From assembly GCF_001715195.1 (NCBI RefSeq), contig NZ_MDWE01000024.1, forward strand, positions 20,289 to 84,288: 64,000 bases of DNA, written 5' to 3'. The notes below the pieces were generated by a model, which worked only from the letters and a program-made list of their open reading frames with translations, was not told the DNA's origin and made no database searches. The translations under genes were made by a program, and so were the position numbers. Of the stretch, positions 53,163-62,269 are shown in pieces (the first letter of the stretch is position 1; each line of letters opens with the position of its first letter). This stretch comes from Rhodohalobacter halophilus (lineage in GTDB: Bacteria; Bacteroidota; Rhodothermia; Balneolales; Balneolaceae).

Positions 53163-53972
53163 ATGAAGAAAATCAAAACAGCAGCCGTTCAATTAAATAG
53201 CCAGCCTGATGTAATGGTCAGCCTTGATGAGGTTCATAATCGAATCAAGGAAGCTGCAGAAATCGGTGCTGTACTGATCTGTCTGCCCGAAAATTTTGCA
53301 TTCCTGGGGGATGAGAGAGAAAAGCTGAAACAGTCGGCAGAGATCTCAGCTGAGGTTGAAAAAAAATTACCGGAATGGGCTAGGGAGTTTGGGGTTACTA
53401 TCATTGGAGGCGGATACCCGGCACAGGCAGGCAATGGAAAAATTTTCAACCGTTCGATTGTTGTGAATCCCGAGGGTGAGATTGCTGCAACGTACGATAA
53501 AATCCACATGTTTGATGTGGAGATTTCTAAAGAAGAGACCTGGCGGGAATCGGATACGGTTCAGGCCGGAAAACGAGAGGCGGTTGTTTATAAATCTGAC
53601 AACCTGCCTGCCATCGGTTTGTCGATCTGCTACGATCTTCGGTTTCCGGAGCTATATCGAAAAATGGCTGATCAGGGCACGGAGGTAATTACTGTGCCAT
53701 CTGCATTTACGCGCCCGACTGGGGAAGCGCACTGGAAGCCTTTGTTAAGAGCACGGGCGATCGAAAATAGTGCTTTTGTGATTGCAGCGGCGCAGACCGG
53801 CCTTCACGGAGAGAAACGCAAAACCTGGGGACACTCGATGATTATCGATCCGTGGGGTAAAATATTAGCTGATGCCGGAACCGGACCGGGCGTGATTTAT
53901 GCCGATCTGAATCTAGAGTATCTGAGAGAAGTGCGTCAGAAGTTACCGTCTTTACGACACCGGGTTTTATGA
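53163..53972 (+). CDS. Carbon-nitrogen hydrolase (nitrilase superfamily, Nit-type amidase)
   Basis: A 269-residue cytosolic enzyme with the full Glu-Lys-Cys triad: Glu43 in CLPENFAFLG, Lys113 in YDKIHMFDVE and Cys156 in GLSICYDLRFPELYR. The HWKPLLRARAIENSAFVIAAAQTG and GHSMIIDPWGKILAD motifs are typical of the Nit1/Nit2 branch, which hydrolyses deaminated glutathione or omega-amides of keto acids. I infer a repair or amide-hydrolysis role. No related gene is next to it. Confidence 0.92.
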   Translation: MKKIKTAAVQLNSQPDVMVSLDEVHNRIKEAAEIGAVLICLPENFAFLGDEREKLKQSAEISAEVEKKLPEWAREFGVTIIGGGYPAQAGNGKIFNRSIVVNPEGEIAATYDKIHMFDVEISKEETWRESDTVQAGKREAVVYKSDNLPAIGLSICYDLRFPELYRKMADQGTEVITVPSAFTRPTGEAHWKPLLRARAIENSAFVIAAAQTGLHGEKRKTWGHSMIIDPWGKILADAGTGPGVIYADLNLEYLREVRQKLPSLRHRVL

Positions 53973-54004
53973 CAGATTAAAACATGGGATTCTACAAGAA
54001 AAAT

Positions 54005-54048
54005 CTCCCCTTCAGGGGGGTACCGTCGTGAGACGGGGAGGGGTGTTT
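54005..54048. repeat. CCCCTTCAGGGG palindromic repeat
   Basis: CTCCCCTTCAGGGGGG followed by an ACGG-type hairpin (CCGTCGTGAGACGG) and GGGGAGGGGTG. It fills the 102-base convergent gap and may also act in transcript ending for either side. Confidence 0.55.
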
Positions 54049-54074
54049 CTCTGAAACATACCACGGTCTATGCT

Positions 54075-55250
54075 CTACTCCGGTAAAATCCGTATCAGCT
54101 CTCCATTATCGTGTCCGGTTAGTACGTAGATAAAACCATGCGGGCCCTGTTTTACATCCCGTACCCTTCGGCCTATGGTGATCTTTTCTTCACCAATTAC
54201 AGATTCTCCATCCAGGATGATTCGCCTGACCTGTTCGCCCTGGAGTCCGCCGCTGAAGAGATCTCCCTGCCATTCGGGAAACTTATCTCCGGTATAAAAT
54301 AAAAGGCCGCTGGGAGCCTGAGCCGGAGTCCAAACCACCTTTGGATCCACCATGTCGGGTTTTGAAGTTTCGCTCGTAATACTTGTGTACCAGTACTCAC
54401 GACTGTAGGTAACTTCAGGCCAGCCGTAATTTTCTCCCGGTCTGATCAGGTTTAGTTCATCTCCGCCGCGAGAGCCGTGTTCGTTGGCCCAAAGATTGCC
54501 TGACTCATTATTATATGCGAGTCCCTGAATATTGCGATGGCCGTAGGACCAGATTTCAGGCAGAGCATCCGGGTCATCAACAAAGGGATTAGTCTCTGTG
54601 GGTTCACCGTTTTGAGTGAGGTGCAGAACCTTGCCAAGGTGTGAATTGAGCATTTGCGCATGCTCGCGGCTCAAGACATCACCGGTTTTAACGGGACGAT
54701 TTCCGCCATCCCCGACAGACAGAGCAAACGTGTAGCTTGATGTCCAAACTATCCTGGAGCCGAAGTGCTGGTTGCTGTCTTTATCGGGGGTAACCCTGAA
54801 AATTTCCTCTGCACTTTCCAGTTGCTGCTCTTCTACATTCAGGACGGCCCGTAGTACTGCAGTTCGGTTTGAATCTTCATCTCCTGAGGCGTAGGTGAGA
54901 AACACCCAGCGATTTTCGACGTAAGCAGGGTGTATGGAAATATCCATCAAACCACCCTGGCCGTCAACATAGATTTCGGGCAGCCCGGTGATCTGTATCG
55001 GTCCGGATTGGTAATCTTCAAAGTATAGCAATTGTCCGGAGCGCTCGGTGATCAGAAATGTGGAATCGGGCAGCCAGGTGATGGACCAAGGTTGATCGAG
55101 ACCGCTGATCAACGTTTCTGATGTCCACCCTTTAGCTTCCGGTACATCACCGCTGAGCGGAACGGGCCCTTCAGGCATGGCACAGCCGCTGAAGATCAAG
55201 ATGAAAATGATTGTAAACGGAAGTGAGATTGAGTTTTGATATTCGTTCAT
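54075..55250 (-). CDS. PQQ-dependent sugar dehydrogenase-like lipoprotein
   Basis: The 391-residue protein has a lipoprotein signal ending ILIFSGC (Cys23) and a six-bladed soluble-glucose-dehydrogenase fold: LDQPWSITWLPDSTFLITERSG, GGLMDISIHPAY, HFGSRIVWTSSYTFALSVGDGG, GHRNIQGLAYNNESGNLWANEHGSRGGDELNLIRPGENYGWPEV and GPHGFIYVLTGHDNGELIRI. These carry the PQQ-contacting His and Arg regions of the family. It probably oxidises an aldose in the periplasm; electron acceptor unknown. It stands alone on the minus strand. Confidence 0.9.
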   Translation of the reverse strand: MNEYQNSISLPFTIIFILIFSGCAMPEGPVPLSGDVPEAKGWTSETLISGLDQPWSITWLPDSTFLITERSGQLLYFEDYQSGPIQITGLPEIYVDGQGGLMDISIHPAYVENRWVFLTYASGDEDSNRTAVLRAVLNVEEQQLESAEEIFRVTPDKDSNQHFGSRIVWTSSYTFALSVGDGGNRPVKTGDVLSREHAQMLNSHLGKVLHLTQNGEPTETNPFVDDPDALPEIWSYGHRNIQGLAYNNESGNLWANEHGSRGGDELNLIRPGENYGWPEVTYSREYWYTSITSETSKPDMVDPKVVWTPAQAPSGLLFYTGDKFPEWQGDLFSGGLQGEQVRRIILDGESVIGEEKITIGRRVRDVKQGPHGFIYVLTGHDNGELIRILPE

Positions 55251-55455
55251 TTTTAGATCAGATGGTTCATGGATTTATGCCGGTTAATGCCTGATTTGGA
55301 ATGAAGATTCCGGTTCCCGGGTTTTGGTGTTGTTTAATAAACGAAATTGTCAGATTGTTTTCTCCCCGAATATTCGGGGCGGATTTCCCGCTGATTTTCA
55401 CAGAGTTATTTAAAATAATGTCAGTTCAAAATAAATACTGATGACTTAAATTATA

Positions 55456-55515
55456 CTCCCCTAAAAAGGGGCTCCGAGCGTTAGCGACACGTGAAACGAA
55501 ATTAAGAGGGGTGTC
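55456..55515. repeat. CCCCTAAAAAGGGG repeat with GAGGGGTGTCGG tail
   Basis: CTCCCC and GGGGCTCC pair around TAAAAA; GAGCGTTAGCGACACGTG and GAGGGGTGTCGG follow. It belongs to the CCCC...GGGG(TGT) family. The gap 55251-55548 (298 bases) between divergent genes holds nothing else that I can identify. Confidence 0.55.
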
Positions 55516-55548
55516 GGATAGAAATATTTCACTAAACTAATGTACTGA

Positions 55549-56553
55549 ATGAGATTCAACGTAAAGCAATTTTTCATTATCCCGATTCTGCTTATCGCCG
55601 GGCAAGTTGCAAATGCCCAGCCATATAATGAACTGAATGGTGTCTTAGAATCGGCGTTTGAAATTGGTTCGATTGAAAGTGTGATGATCGAAAAAAACGG
55701 GGATGTAATTGCTCAGCAGTTTACGGGAAGGATGAGTCCGAATCGACCTACAAATATCAAATCAGCCTCGAAAAGTATTCTGTCTCTTCTTGTGGGAATC
55801 GCCATTGAAGAAGGGTATCTGGAGGGGGTGGATCAACCGATTGGGGAGTTTTTTGAGGACTATTTTGAGCAAAATTCCAATCCGGAGAAGGAAGCCATTA
55901 CGATTGTAGATCTGCTGACCATGCGGGGCGGATTGGAATCAACAAGTATAAGAAACTATGGACGATGGGTAGTGAGCAGCAATTGGCATCGGTATGTGCT
56001 TAATGGTGAGCTGATTGCCGAGCCGGGCGGACGAATGATATACAGTACAGGATCAACACATTTGCTATCAGTGATTTTAACACGCGCAACGGGAATGAGC
56101 ACCCGAGAATTTGGGAATCGGTACCTATTTGGCCCGATGGGTATCAACCTGGGCGGCTGGGATCGCGATCCTCAGGGGTACTATTTTGGCGGAAACAATA
56201 TGGCGATGAGTCCGGCTGACATGTTGAAAATCGGTCGAATGATGATGGACCTTGGGAAGTGGCAGGACGAGCAGGTTGTGCCTCAGGAGTGGATTTTGGA
56301 TTCAGTGAAAACCTACACCCGCAGCAATTTCAATCCGTACGATATGGGCTATTTATGGTGGCGGCGTTCGGTGAACGGCTACGAGGTGATATTCGCCTGG
56401 GGACACGGCGGACAGTATATCATGATGATTCCGGAGCTAGACGTGGTAATGGCGATTACATCAAATCTTGCCCGAGTTCAGGGTCGTGGACATCAGCGGG
56501 CTCTGTTTCGGTATCTGGAAGAGGATTTGGTGCCGCTATTGAGTGGGTTGTGA
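55549..56553 (+). CDS. Secreted serine hydrolase (class C beta-lactamase-like)
   Basis: A 334-residue protein with a signal peptide (MRFNVKQFFIIPILLIAGQV). The active-site SxxK is Ser72-Ala-Ser-Lys75 in NIKSASKSILSLLVG; MIYSTGSTHLLSVIL matches the Tyr-x-Asn-type motif with Tyr-Ser-Thr, and WGHGGQYIMMIPELDVVMAITSN the HxG region. The family includes esterases, peptidases and beta-lactamases; the altered YxN makes an esterase or peptidase plausible. It stands alone. Confidence 0.86.
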   Translation: MRFNVKQFFIIPILLIAGQVANAQPYNELNGVLESAFEIGSIESVMIEKNGDVIAQQFTGRMSPNRPTNIKSASKSILSLLVGIAIEEGYLEGVDQPIGEFFEDYFEQNSNPEKEAITIVDLLTMRGGLESTSIRNYGRWVVSSNWHRYVLNGELIAEPGGRMIYSTGSTHLLSVILTRATGMSTREFGNRYLFGPMGINLGGWDRDPQGYYFGGNNMAMSPADMLKIGRMMMDLGKWQDEQVVPQEWILDSVKTYTRSNFNPYDMGYLWWRRSVNGYEVIFAWGHGGQYIMMIPELDVVMAITSNLARVQGRGHQRALFRYLEEDLVPLLSGL

Positions 56554-56639
56554 AATGAAAGACGGCAAAAGTAAAAGGGCAAACGTGAAACATTGATTTA
56601 CGCAATTCACAGCAGAATTAGTTCAGTATTTTGGAGAAA

Positions 56640-56932
56640 ACCTGTCAGCACCCACAGGATCTGACAGCGTTGGGTTTTCTCGCAGAGCTTCGCAGATGAA
56701 ACGCTGAGCCACGCAGATGGGTAACTAAGTTTTTTTATGAATAGATGAAGAGAAAAAGATTTTTTTTTGAAGTAGGGGCAACTCTGCGGGAAATCCGCGA
56801 GACTCTGCAATGTTTTAATGTTCCAAATTCTTGACGCTTACAGGAACCGACAGCCGTCGGTACGCTGTCAGGTCGTTACAATATCACAACCTGTCAGCAT
56901 CTAACAGGTACATAAGGACGCTTACAAGTTTG
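56640..56932. repeat. RAYT-type REP fragments in the gap 56554-56937
   Basis: CCTGTCAGCACCCACAGG ... CTGACAGCG at 56640-56670 and GACGCTTACAGGAACCGACA ... TACGCTGTCAGGTC at 56833-56874 with ACCTGTCAGCATCTAACAGG at 56888-56908 match the repeats around the RAYT gene. TTCTCGCAGAG ... CACGCAGATGGG (56677-56721) is a second family also at 58186-58230. The 384-base gap holds no gene. Confidence 0.7.
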
Positions 56933-56937
56933 TTAAT

Positions 56938-58053
56938 CTAATCTACAGCCTCATAAAGTGAAAATGTGAAGTCATTCTCCCGAAAACCGAGATGATGTTC
57001 TGAAACATGTGTGAGCATACCCTCTTTAGGTAGCTGAACAATCTTTTGCGGTGTTCCATCATTTGATAAAATGAGCCAATCCTGCCACTCAGTTTGCCGG
57101 GTCAGTTTCAGCCATATTCGATCTAAGTGGTCGATGATCATATCCTCATAAGCTACTTTCTCTCCGGGCAGAAGGGGTTCGATGAATTCCCACGGGCTTG
57201 GGCTCCTATCATTATAGCTTTGTTCAATTGAATCTATTTCAGACCTGGCTAACCGTTCCATTTCAAGGGGTACAGGGAGAGTTCTCAGCGTATCTAATGA
57301 AAGGTTAAGCTCGACGATCTCATTATTTTCAGACCAGCTTATATAAATTGATTTATTGTTACTGGATGTGGAAAAATGAAGTGCAGGGGAAAAGGGTACG
57401 GGTGCTCCTCCTCTTACAGCCCCATCAATAATTTGGCGTGCAAAAATTCTGTCAGGATATGTATGTCTGGCCAATACCGAATCCGACTCTTGGTTATATA
57501 TGACAAACCGATTCGTAAAATCATCACCCGGATTTGATAATGCAGATGGTTTCCACTCTACCACTAAAAAAAGATCAGGTTCATGAAGTGCATGCGCACT
57601 TCTGATTCGATACTGATCAGGTTGAAAAGGCAGAAACTCGTAATGTGATGCTTCATTTAAGTCGTACTGAACAATTTTATAGTTCCTTTGGTCAAATATG
57701 ACCAAACTCTCATCGATGCCTGCACTTAATCTGGAAGCATCCTGAATTTCACCGGGCCCTTGGCCTTTGGTTGCAATAAGATCTACCAGCTCACCATCAG
57801 GATTGATCTCCATGATTACTGCTTGAGGGCGATCATTGACAATAATATTTCCATTTTCTTTAACGGTAGTAGCGTAATTGAGATGGTCAAAGTAGATGTT
57901 GCCTGCATGGTCAGTCTGCATGAATTGATCGGGGCGTTCCACAGGCAGGGTTTCTAAATCTATATATTTGCTGTTCTCTTGATTATTTGTACTGCACGCT
58001 AAAAAAAGCAAAAGAAGGCTCGGAACGAGAAAAAAATAAATCCTGATGTGCAT
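56938..58053 (-). CDS. Six-bladed beta-propeller lipoprotein
   Basis: The 371-residue product has a lipoprotein signal MHIRIYFFLVPSLLLLFLAC (Cys20) and NHL/6-bladed propeller-like features: INPDGELVDLIATKGQGPGEIQDASRL is a hallmark of the Bacteroidota 6-bladed propeller lipoproteins, followed by DQRNYKIVQYDL and ENNEIVELNLSLDTL. No enzymatic motif is visible. It probably binds a ligand or partner at the membrane. It is surrounded by REP-like repeats on both sides. Confidence 0.83.
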   Translation of the reverse strand: MHIRIYFFLVPSLLLLFLACSTNNQENSKYIDLETLPVERPDQFMQTDHAGNIYFDHLNYATTVKENGNIIVNDRPQAVIMEINPDGELVDLIATKGQGPGEIQDASRLSAGIDESLVIFDQRNYKIVQYDLNEASHYEFLPFQPDQYRIRSAHALHEPDLFLVVEWKPSALSNPGDDFTNRFVIYNQESDSVLARHTYPDRIFARQIIDGAVRGGAPVPFSPALHFSTSSNNKSIYISWSENNEIVELNLSLDTLRTLPVPLEMERLARSEIDSIEQSYNDRSPSPWEFIEPLLPGEKVAYEDMIIDHLDRIWLKLTRQTEWQDWLILSNDGTPQKIVQLPKEGMLTHVSEHHLGFRENDFTFSLYEAVD

Positions 58054-58185
58054 AGTAGAAAGGGATGAATAACAATTGCTCTTTAAATACTAATCAATTA
58101 ATAAATATGCAAGGTTATTAATAATATGAGAAATAGAATAACTAATCTGTCTGTGTCCTTAGCTCTTTATACTTTTGGGCTTGGT

Positions 58186-58240
58186 TCTCGCAGAGTTGCG
58201 GAGATAAATCGCTGAACCACGCAGATGGGTTCTCTGCAAT
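58186..58240. repeat. TTCTCGCAGAG ... CACGCAGATGGG repeat, second copy
   Basis: GGTTCTCGCAGAGTTGCGGA, then ATCGCTGAACCACGCAGATG, matches 56677-56721 closely. It precedes the left RAYT-flanking repeat in the 467-base gap 58054-58520. Confidence 0.65.
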
Positions 58241-58244
58241 TGTT

Positions 58245-58398
58245 TGACGCTTGCAGGAACCGACAGCCGTCGGTACGCTGCCAGGTCATTACAATATCAC
58301 AACCTGTCAGCACCAACCGGATCTGACAGCGTTTTGATTTGAAATCAGCCCCCGACGCTTACAGGTGTCAACAGTCGTCGCTACGCTGTCAGGTCTGA
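58245..58398. repeat. Left ~155-bp REP/BIME repeat flanking the RAYT gene
   Basis: Begins TGACGCTTGCAGGAACCGAC and contains nested palindromes (CCGAC/GTCGG, GACAGC/GCTGTC, ACCTGTCAG/CTGACAG). The same order of modules in direct orientation occurs at 59180-59338 with only a few changes by eye. Confidence 0.85.
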
Positions 58399-58520
58399 TA
58401 GTTTTTCTACCATGTATTAAATTGCCCAATTCGCAGATCTCAAACGTTTCAGTAAGTGATGCCAAAATTCAGTGTCTTATAGATAATCAGTTTGATTAAT
58501 TATTTAAATAAGACTACTCA

Positions 58521-59165
58521 ATGGAGAAATTTGAAGCTGGATATTTCTATCACATATATAATCGGGGTGCTAATAGAGAGAAAATATTCTTTGAAAAGGA
58601 AGACTATGACGTGTTCTTAAAAAAATACATCTACTATCTCTATCCATCTGTGGAAACTTTTTCTTGGTGCTTGATGAGTAATCACTTTCATGCTCTTATC
58701 AGAATCCGAACAGTAAATGAACAGGTGGCACTTTACAAAAAGTTTGTGGAAGGTTTCAAATCTGGCAGATTTCACGGTAAGATTTCTCCTGAGATTAAAC
58801 CATACAACGTATCAAGACAACTGTCACATTTTATGAATAGTTATACCCGATTTGTTAACAGGAAAATGAATAGAAAAGGGACTTTGGTTGAAGGAACGTT
58901 GAAACGGATAAAAATTACAGATGAATCATACCTAACGCATCTGATTTGTTACATCCATAGAAATCCGATTCATCATGGATTGACAGAAAGTTATTCAGAG
59001 TACACATATTCATCTTATAATAATTTTATTAATGGAAGCATCTCATTTACTGCAAAAAATAAGGTTTTAGATCTGTTTGAAGGCACTGAGTACTTTGTTG
59101 ATGCTCATGAAGAATTCAAATTGAAAAACGAATTCAAATTGGAAAGCACTCTTTATTTAGAGTAA
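58521..59165 (+). CDS. REP-associated tyrosine transposase (RAYT, TnpA_REP)
   Basis: A 214-residue Y1 HUH nuclease: GYFYHIYNRGANREKIFFEK start, the HUH site HFH at residues 55-57 in LMSNHFHALIRI, LSHFMNSYTRFVNRKMNRKGTL mid-protein, and the catalytic Tyr144 in LICYIHRNPIHHGL. The frame is intact. Family proteins cut single-stranded DNA at REP hairpins and are linked to REP spread. Here it is flanked by two nearly identical palindrome-rich repeats, as expected. More copies of these REPs lie at 52123, 56640 and 56833. Confidence 0.92.
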   Translation: MEKFEAGYFYHIYNRGANREKIFFEKEDYDVFLKKYIYYLYPSVETFSWCLMSNHFHALIRIRTVNEQVALYKKFVEGFKSGRFHGKISPEIKPYNVSRQLSHFMNSYTRFVNRKMNRKGTLVEGTLKRIKITDESYLTHLICYIHRNPIHHGLTESYSEYTYSSYNNFINGSISFTAKNKVLDLFEGTEYFVDAHEEFKLKNEFKLESTLYLE

Positions 59166-59179
59166 CAGACTCAACTGCC

Positions 59180-59338
59180 TGACGCTTGCAGGTACCGACA
59201 GCCGTCGGTACGCTGCCAGGTCATTACCATATCACAACCTGTCAGTACCCACCGGATCTGACAGCGTTTCGGTTTGAAATCAGACGCCCGACGCTTACAG
59301 GAATCGACAGCCGTCGGTGCGCTGTCAGGTCGGTCTGA
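59180..59338. repeat. Right ~155-bp REP/BIME repeat flanking the RAYT gene
   Basis: Begins TGACGCTTGCAGGTACCGAC and ends CTGTCAGGTCGGTCTGAT, ending at the stop codon of the symporter gene. It is a direct copy of 58245-58398. Confidence 0.85.
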
Positions 59339-61090
59339 TCAAATTTTCTTCACCACAAACCACAAGCCTCCCATTCCCAACAAAAATGCTCCGGTTCCCA
59401 TCCAGCCCGATCCGAAGAAGATCTCGCCCATGCCAAAGAGGATAGCGATAATGGATGCACCGCTGATAGCGGCATAGCTGAGTCCGGGAAGTAATGAATA
59501 GGTCTGCTCACCGGTAGTTTGAAATCGGCTCCAGCCCGGACCTCCCGGTTTTACTCGATCGAAGAAGGATTGTAGCGTCTCCTCATCGGCCGGTTTGGTC
59601 AGGAATGTAACGGCTACCCAGATGAAGGTTGCAAAAATGGTGGTGAAGATCATCTGCTGGGCAAAGTCGTCATAACCCAGAAGTTTGGTCAAGCCAAAGC
59701 CGGTTGCAGCCGCCGCCATTGCAGCAATTTCGCTCCACGCGTTGATACGCCACCAGAACCATCGAAGCATGTAGACCAGGCCTGTTCCGGCGCCGATCGA
59801 GAGAATAGCCTCCCATCCGCCTCGTACCGTATCAAACATGAGGGAGACGAGTGCTGCGGCAACCATCATCAGCAATGTAGTCCAACGGGAGACTCTTACG
59901 TAATGGAGCTGAGCCTTCTCTTTCGATTCAAATTCTGACTCCGGTTTCAGAAACGGTTTGTAGAAGTCGTTCACCACATACGACGCTCCCCAATTCAGGT
60001 GCGTGGAAACCGTGGAGATAAACGCGGCCAAGAAAGCTACGGCCAACAGTCCGAGGAGTCCGGATGGAAGCAGATCGAGCATCAGAAGCGGATAACCGGT
60101 TTCGGGATCGTCAAGGTTTGGGTAGACCACCAGCGCTACGAGGGCCACCAGAATCCACGGCCATGGACGCAGGGCAAAGTGCGCCACATTGAACAGCAGC
60201 GTTCCGCCCACGGCGTTCTTCTCATCCTTGGCTGAAAACATCCGCTGTGCGATATAGCCCCCGCCACCCGGTTCAGAACCCGGATACCAGGATGCCCACC
60301 ACATCATCCCGACCCAGACCAGAGCGGTAGCAATGGCAATATCGGGGCTGGTCAGCGGATTAATGGATAACATATGATGTCCGGTACCGAACATATCGGT
60401 CAGTTCAGACTGCAGGTTGCCGAGTCCACCAATGTGATCCACGGCAAACCACGCCAGCAGGATCGATCCACCCATAGCGATGATAAACTGGATAAAGTCG
60501 GTGACGATCACACCCCAGAGTCCGGAAAACGCAATGTAAATCCCGATCATCAGGTACATGATGAGGATGATGACCCATTCGCCGGCCAGGTTAAGAGTGC
60601 CGACTTCAATGACAAGATTTTGTACACCAAACAATACGGTAATTATTTTGGCCATCCCCACGGTAACCCATCCCAGGATAATACAGTTGATGGGGAAGGC
60701 GAGGTAGAGCGAGCGGAAGCCGCGAAGAATACGGGCCGGCTTGCCGGAGTAGCGGATGTTAATGAACTCCACATCGGTGATCACGTCGGCTCGTTTCCAA
60801 AGCTTGGCGTAGAGAAATACGGTGATGAGTCCGGAGAACATGAAGTTCCACCAGATCCAGTTCCCGGCAATTCCTTCACTGGCCACAATTCCGGTAACGG
60901 CCAGCGGCGTGTCGGCGGCAAAGGTAGTGGCCACCATCGAGATTCCGATCAGCCACCACGGCAGATTCTTGCTTCCTGTAAAATAATCCTCAAGAGTTTC
61001 CTGTCCGCGCTTTTGGGCGTAGTAGCCTACAATCACCATAATGGCGATGTATCCGGCAATAACGGTGAGATCGAGCCAGTTGAAAGGCAT
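59339..61090 (-). CDS. Sodium:solute symporter (SSS family)
   Basis: A 583-residue protein with about 13-14 membrane segments. The start WLDLTVIAGYIAIMVIVGYY, then YFTGSKNLPWWLIGISMVATTFAADTPLAVTG, is typical of the SSS fold's first two helices with the Na+-site Ala/Thr/Ser. Further markers are FRSLYLAFPINCIILGWVT and AFLAAFISTVSTHLNWGASYVVNDFY, the helix-8 Na+ region. It imports an unknown solute with sodium, fitting a saline habitat. It stands alone; the stop codon touches a RAYT repeat. Confidence 0.92.
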   Translation of the reverse strand: MPFNWLDLTVIAGYIAIMVIVGYYAQKRGQETLEDYFTGSKNLPWWLIGISMVATTFAADTPLAVTGIVASEGIAGNWIWWNFMFSGLITVFLYAKLWKRADVITDVEFINIRYSGKPARILRGFRSLYLAFPINCIILGWVTVGMAKIITVLFGVQNLVIEVGTLNLAGEWVIILIMYLMIGIYIAFSGLWGVIVTDFIQFIIAMGGSILLAWFAVDHIGGLGNLQSELTDMFGTGHHMLSINPLTSPDIAIATALVWVGMMWWASWYPGSEPGGGGYIAQRMFSAKDEKNAVGGTLLFNVAHFALRPWPWILVALVALVVYPNLDDPETGYPLLMLDLLPSGLLGLLAVAFLAAFISTVSTHLNWGASYVVNDFYKPFLKPESEFESKEKAQLHYVRVSRWTTLLMMVAAALVSLMFDTVRGGWEAILSIGAGTGLVYMLRWFWWRINAWSEIAAMAAAATGFGLTKLLGYDDFAQQMIFTTIFATFIWVAVTFLTKPADEETLQSFFDRVKPGGPGWSRFQTTGEQTYSLLPGLSYAAISGASIIAILFGMGEIFFGSGWMGTGAFLLGMGGLWFVVKKI

Positions 61091-61237
61091 GTGATACGTA
61101 CGTATTGATTGATGATATTGACAGCTTCGAAGTTAGCAGATGAGAAGGGAAAAGCAAATATTTTGGAGAAAGTGCCTACTTCGCTTAAGATTCGTTCGCC
61201 AGGCAAAACGCAAAGGTGAAATGGAAAAGGTTTTGAC

Positions 61238-61254
61238 CCGGCAGCACCTGCCGG
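61238..61254. repeat. Short perfect hairpin upstream of the DUF72 gene
   Basis: CCGGCAG-CAC-CTGCCGG, 7-base-pair perfect stem. The 308-base divergent gap 61091-61398 holds this hairpin and presumably both promoters; no gene is visible. Confidence 0.5.
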
Positions 61255-61398
61255 ATTTCCCAGCGTCAATCGTGTCAACAAAACTGATTCTATGACGCAA
61301 GAATTTAGTTTTGAAGACTTCTTAGGGGATTTTATGATACATTTTCTCACGGAATTTTGTTTATTGCATTCGGGTTCAACAGATAAACGATTTTCTGA

Positions 61399-62268
61399 AT
61401 GGCGATCAAAAAATATCATATCGGGCTTACCCAATGGGGATTCAAGGAGTGGAAGGGCAATTTTTTTACGGATGACGCCAGGCCGGATCAGTTTCTGAAG
61501 CAGTACGCTTCGGTGTTTAATTCCGTGGAGGGAAATACCACGTTCTACCGCGCACCTTCGCCGGAAACGGTTATCAAGTGGGGCGATCAGGTTTCGGATG
61601 ATTTTAAATTCTGCTTCAAGTTTCCGCAGAGCATCACCCACTACAAACGGCTGAAGGATGTGGAGGATGAGGTGAACTCCTTCCTGGATCTGTTTGACCC
61701 GATTCGCAATAAACTCGGTCCGTTTCATATTCAGCTCAGCTCACAGTTCTCCTACAACGAGATGGAGAAACTGGAGACCCTGATTGAAAATCTCCCGCCG
61801 CATCATCACTACGCCCTGGAAGTTCGTCACCCCGACTTTTATGACAAAGGGCGGAAGGAGCACCACTTGGAAGATCTGATGAAAAGCTATCGCATTGATC
61901 GGGTTGTGTTTGATACACGCCGACTTCACTCGCTAAAAAGTGACGACCCGACTATCAAAACGGCACAGGGCAAAAAGCCGCAAATGCCGGTCCGGTTTGA
62001 TACGACCGGGAATAAACCGTTTATCCGGTTTGTGGGCGCAAACGATGTGCTCAACAATGAATCGTACCTGAAGGAGTGGGCAATCATCACGGCCGACTGG
62101 ATTCGTGAAGGGAAGCACCCATACATTTTTATTCACGCTCCGGATACGCTGCACGCCCCAAAGCTGGCGCGCTACTTCCACAACGAATTGATGAAGCTGG
62201 TGGAGCTCAATCCAATGCCGGCCTGGCCCATCGACAAAAAAAATGAACAACTCGGACTTTTCTCCTGA
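61399..62268 (+). CDS. DUF72-family protein
   Basis: A 289-residue cytosolic protein of the DUF72 TIM-barrel-like family. Motifs are IGLTQWGFKEWKGNFF, FNSVEGNTTFYRAPSPETVIKW, FKFCFKFPQSITHYKRLKD, LGPFHIQLSSQF, HHYALEVRHPDFYD and PFIRFVGANDVLNNESYLKEWA. The function of the family is not established. The next gene starts right at its end, suggesting a two-gene operon. Confidence 0.9.
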   Translation: MAIKKYHIGLTQWGFKEWKGNFFTDDARPDQFLKQYASVFNSVEGNTTFYRAPSPETVIKWGDQVSDDFKFCFKFPQSITHYKRLKDVEDEVNSFLDLFDPIRNKLGPFHIQLSSQFSYNEMEKLETLIENLPPHHHYALEVRHPDFYDKGRKEHHLEDLMKSYRIDRVVFDTRRLHSLKSDDPTIKTAQGKKPQMPVRFDTTGNKPFIRFVGANDVLNNESYLKEWAIITADWIREGKHPYIFIHAPDTLHAPKLARYFHNELMKLVELNPMPAWPIDKKNEQLGLFS

Positions 62269-62269
62269 T

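Noticed and set aside
60374..61108. 244-codon open frame on the plus strand opposite the symporter gene
   Set aside because: It is the reverse of a membrane-protein gene with strong family motifs; the reading is rich in His/Asp/Gln without any recognisable domain.
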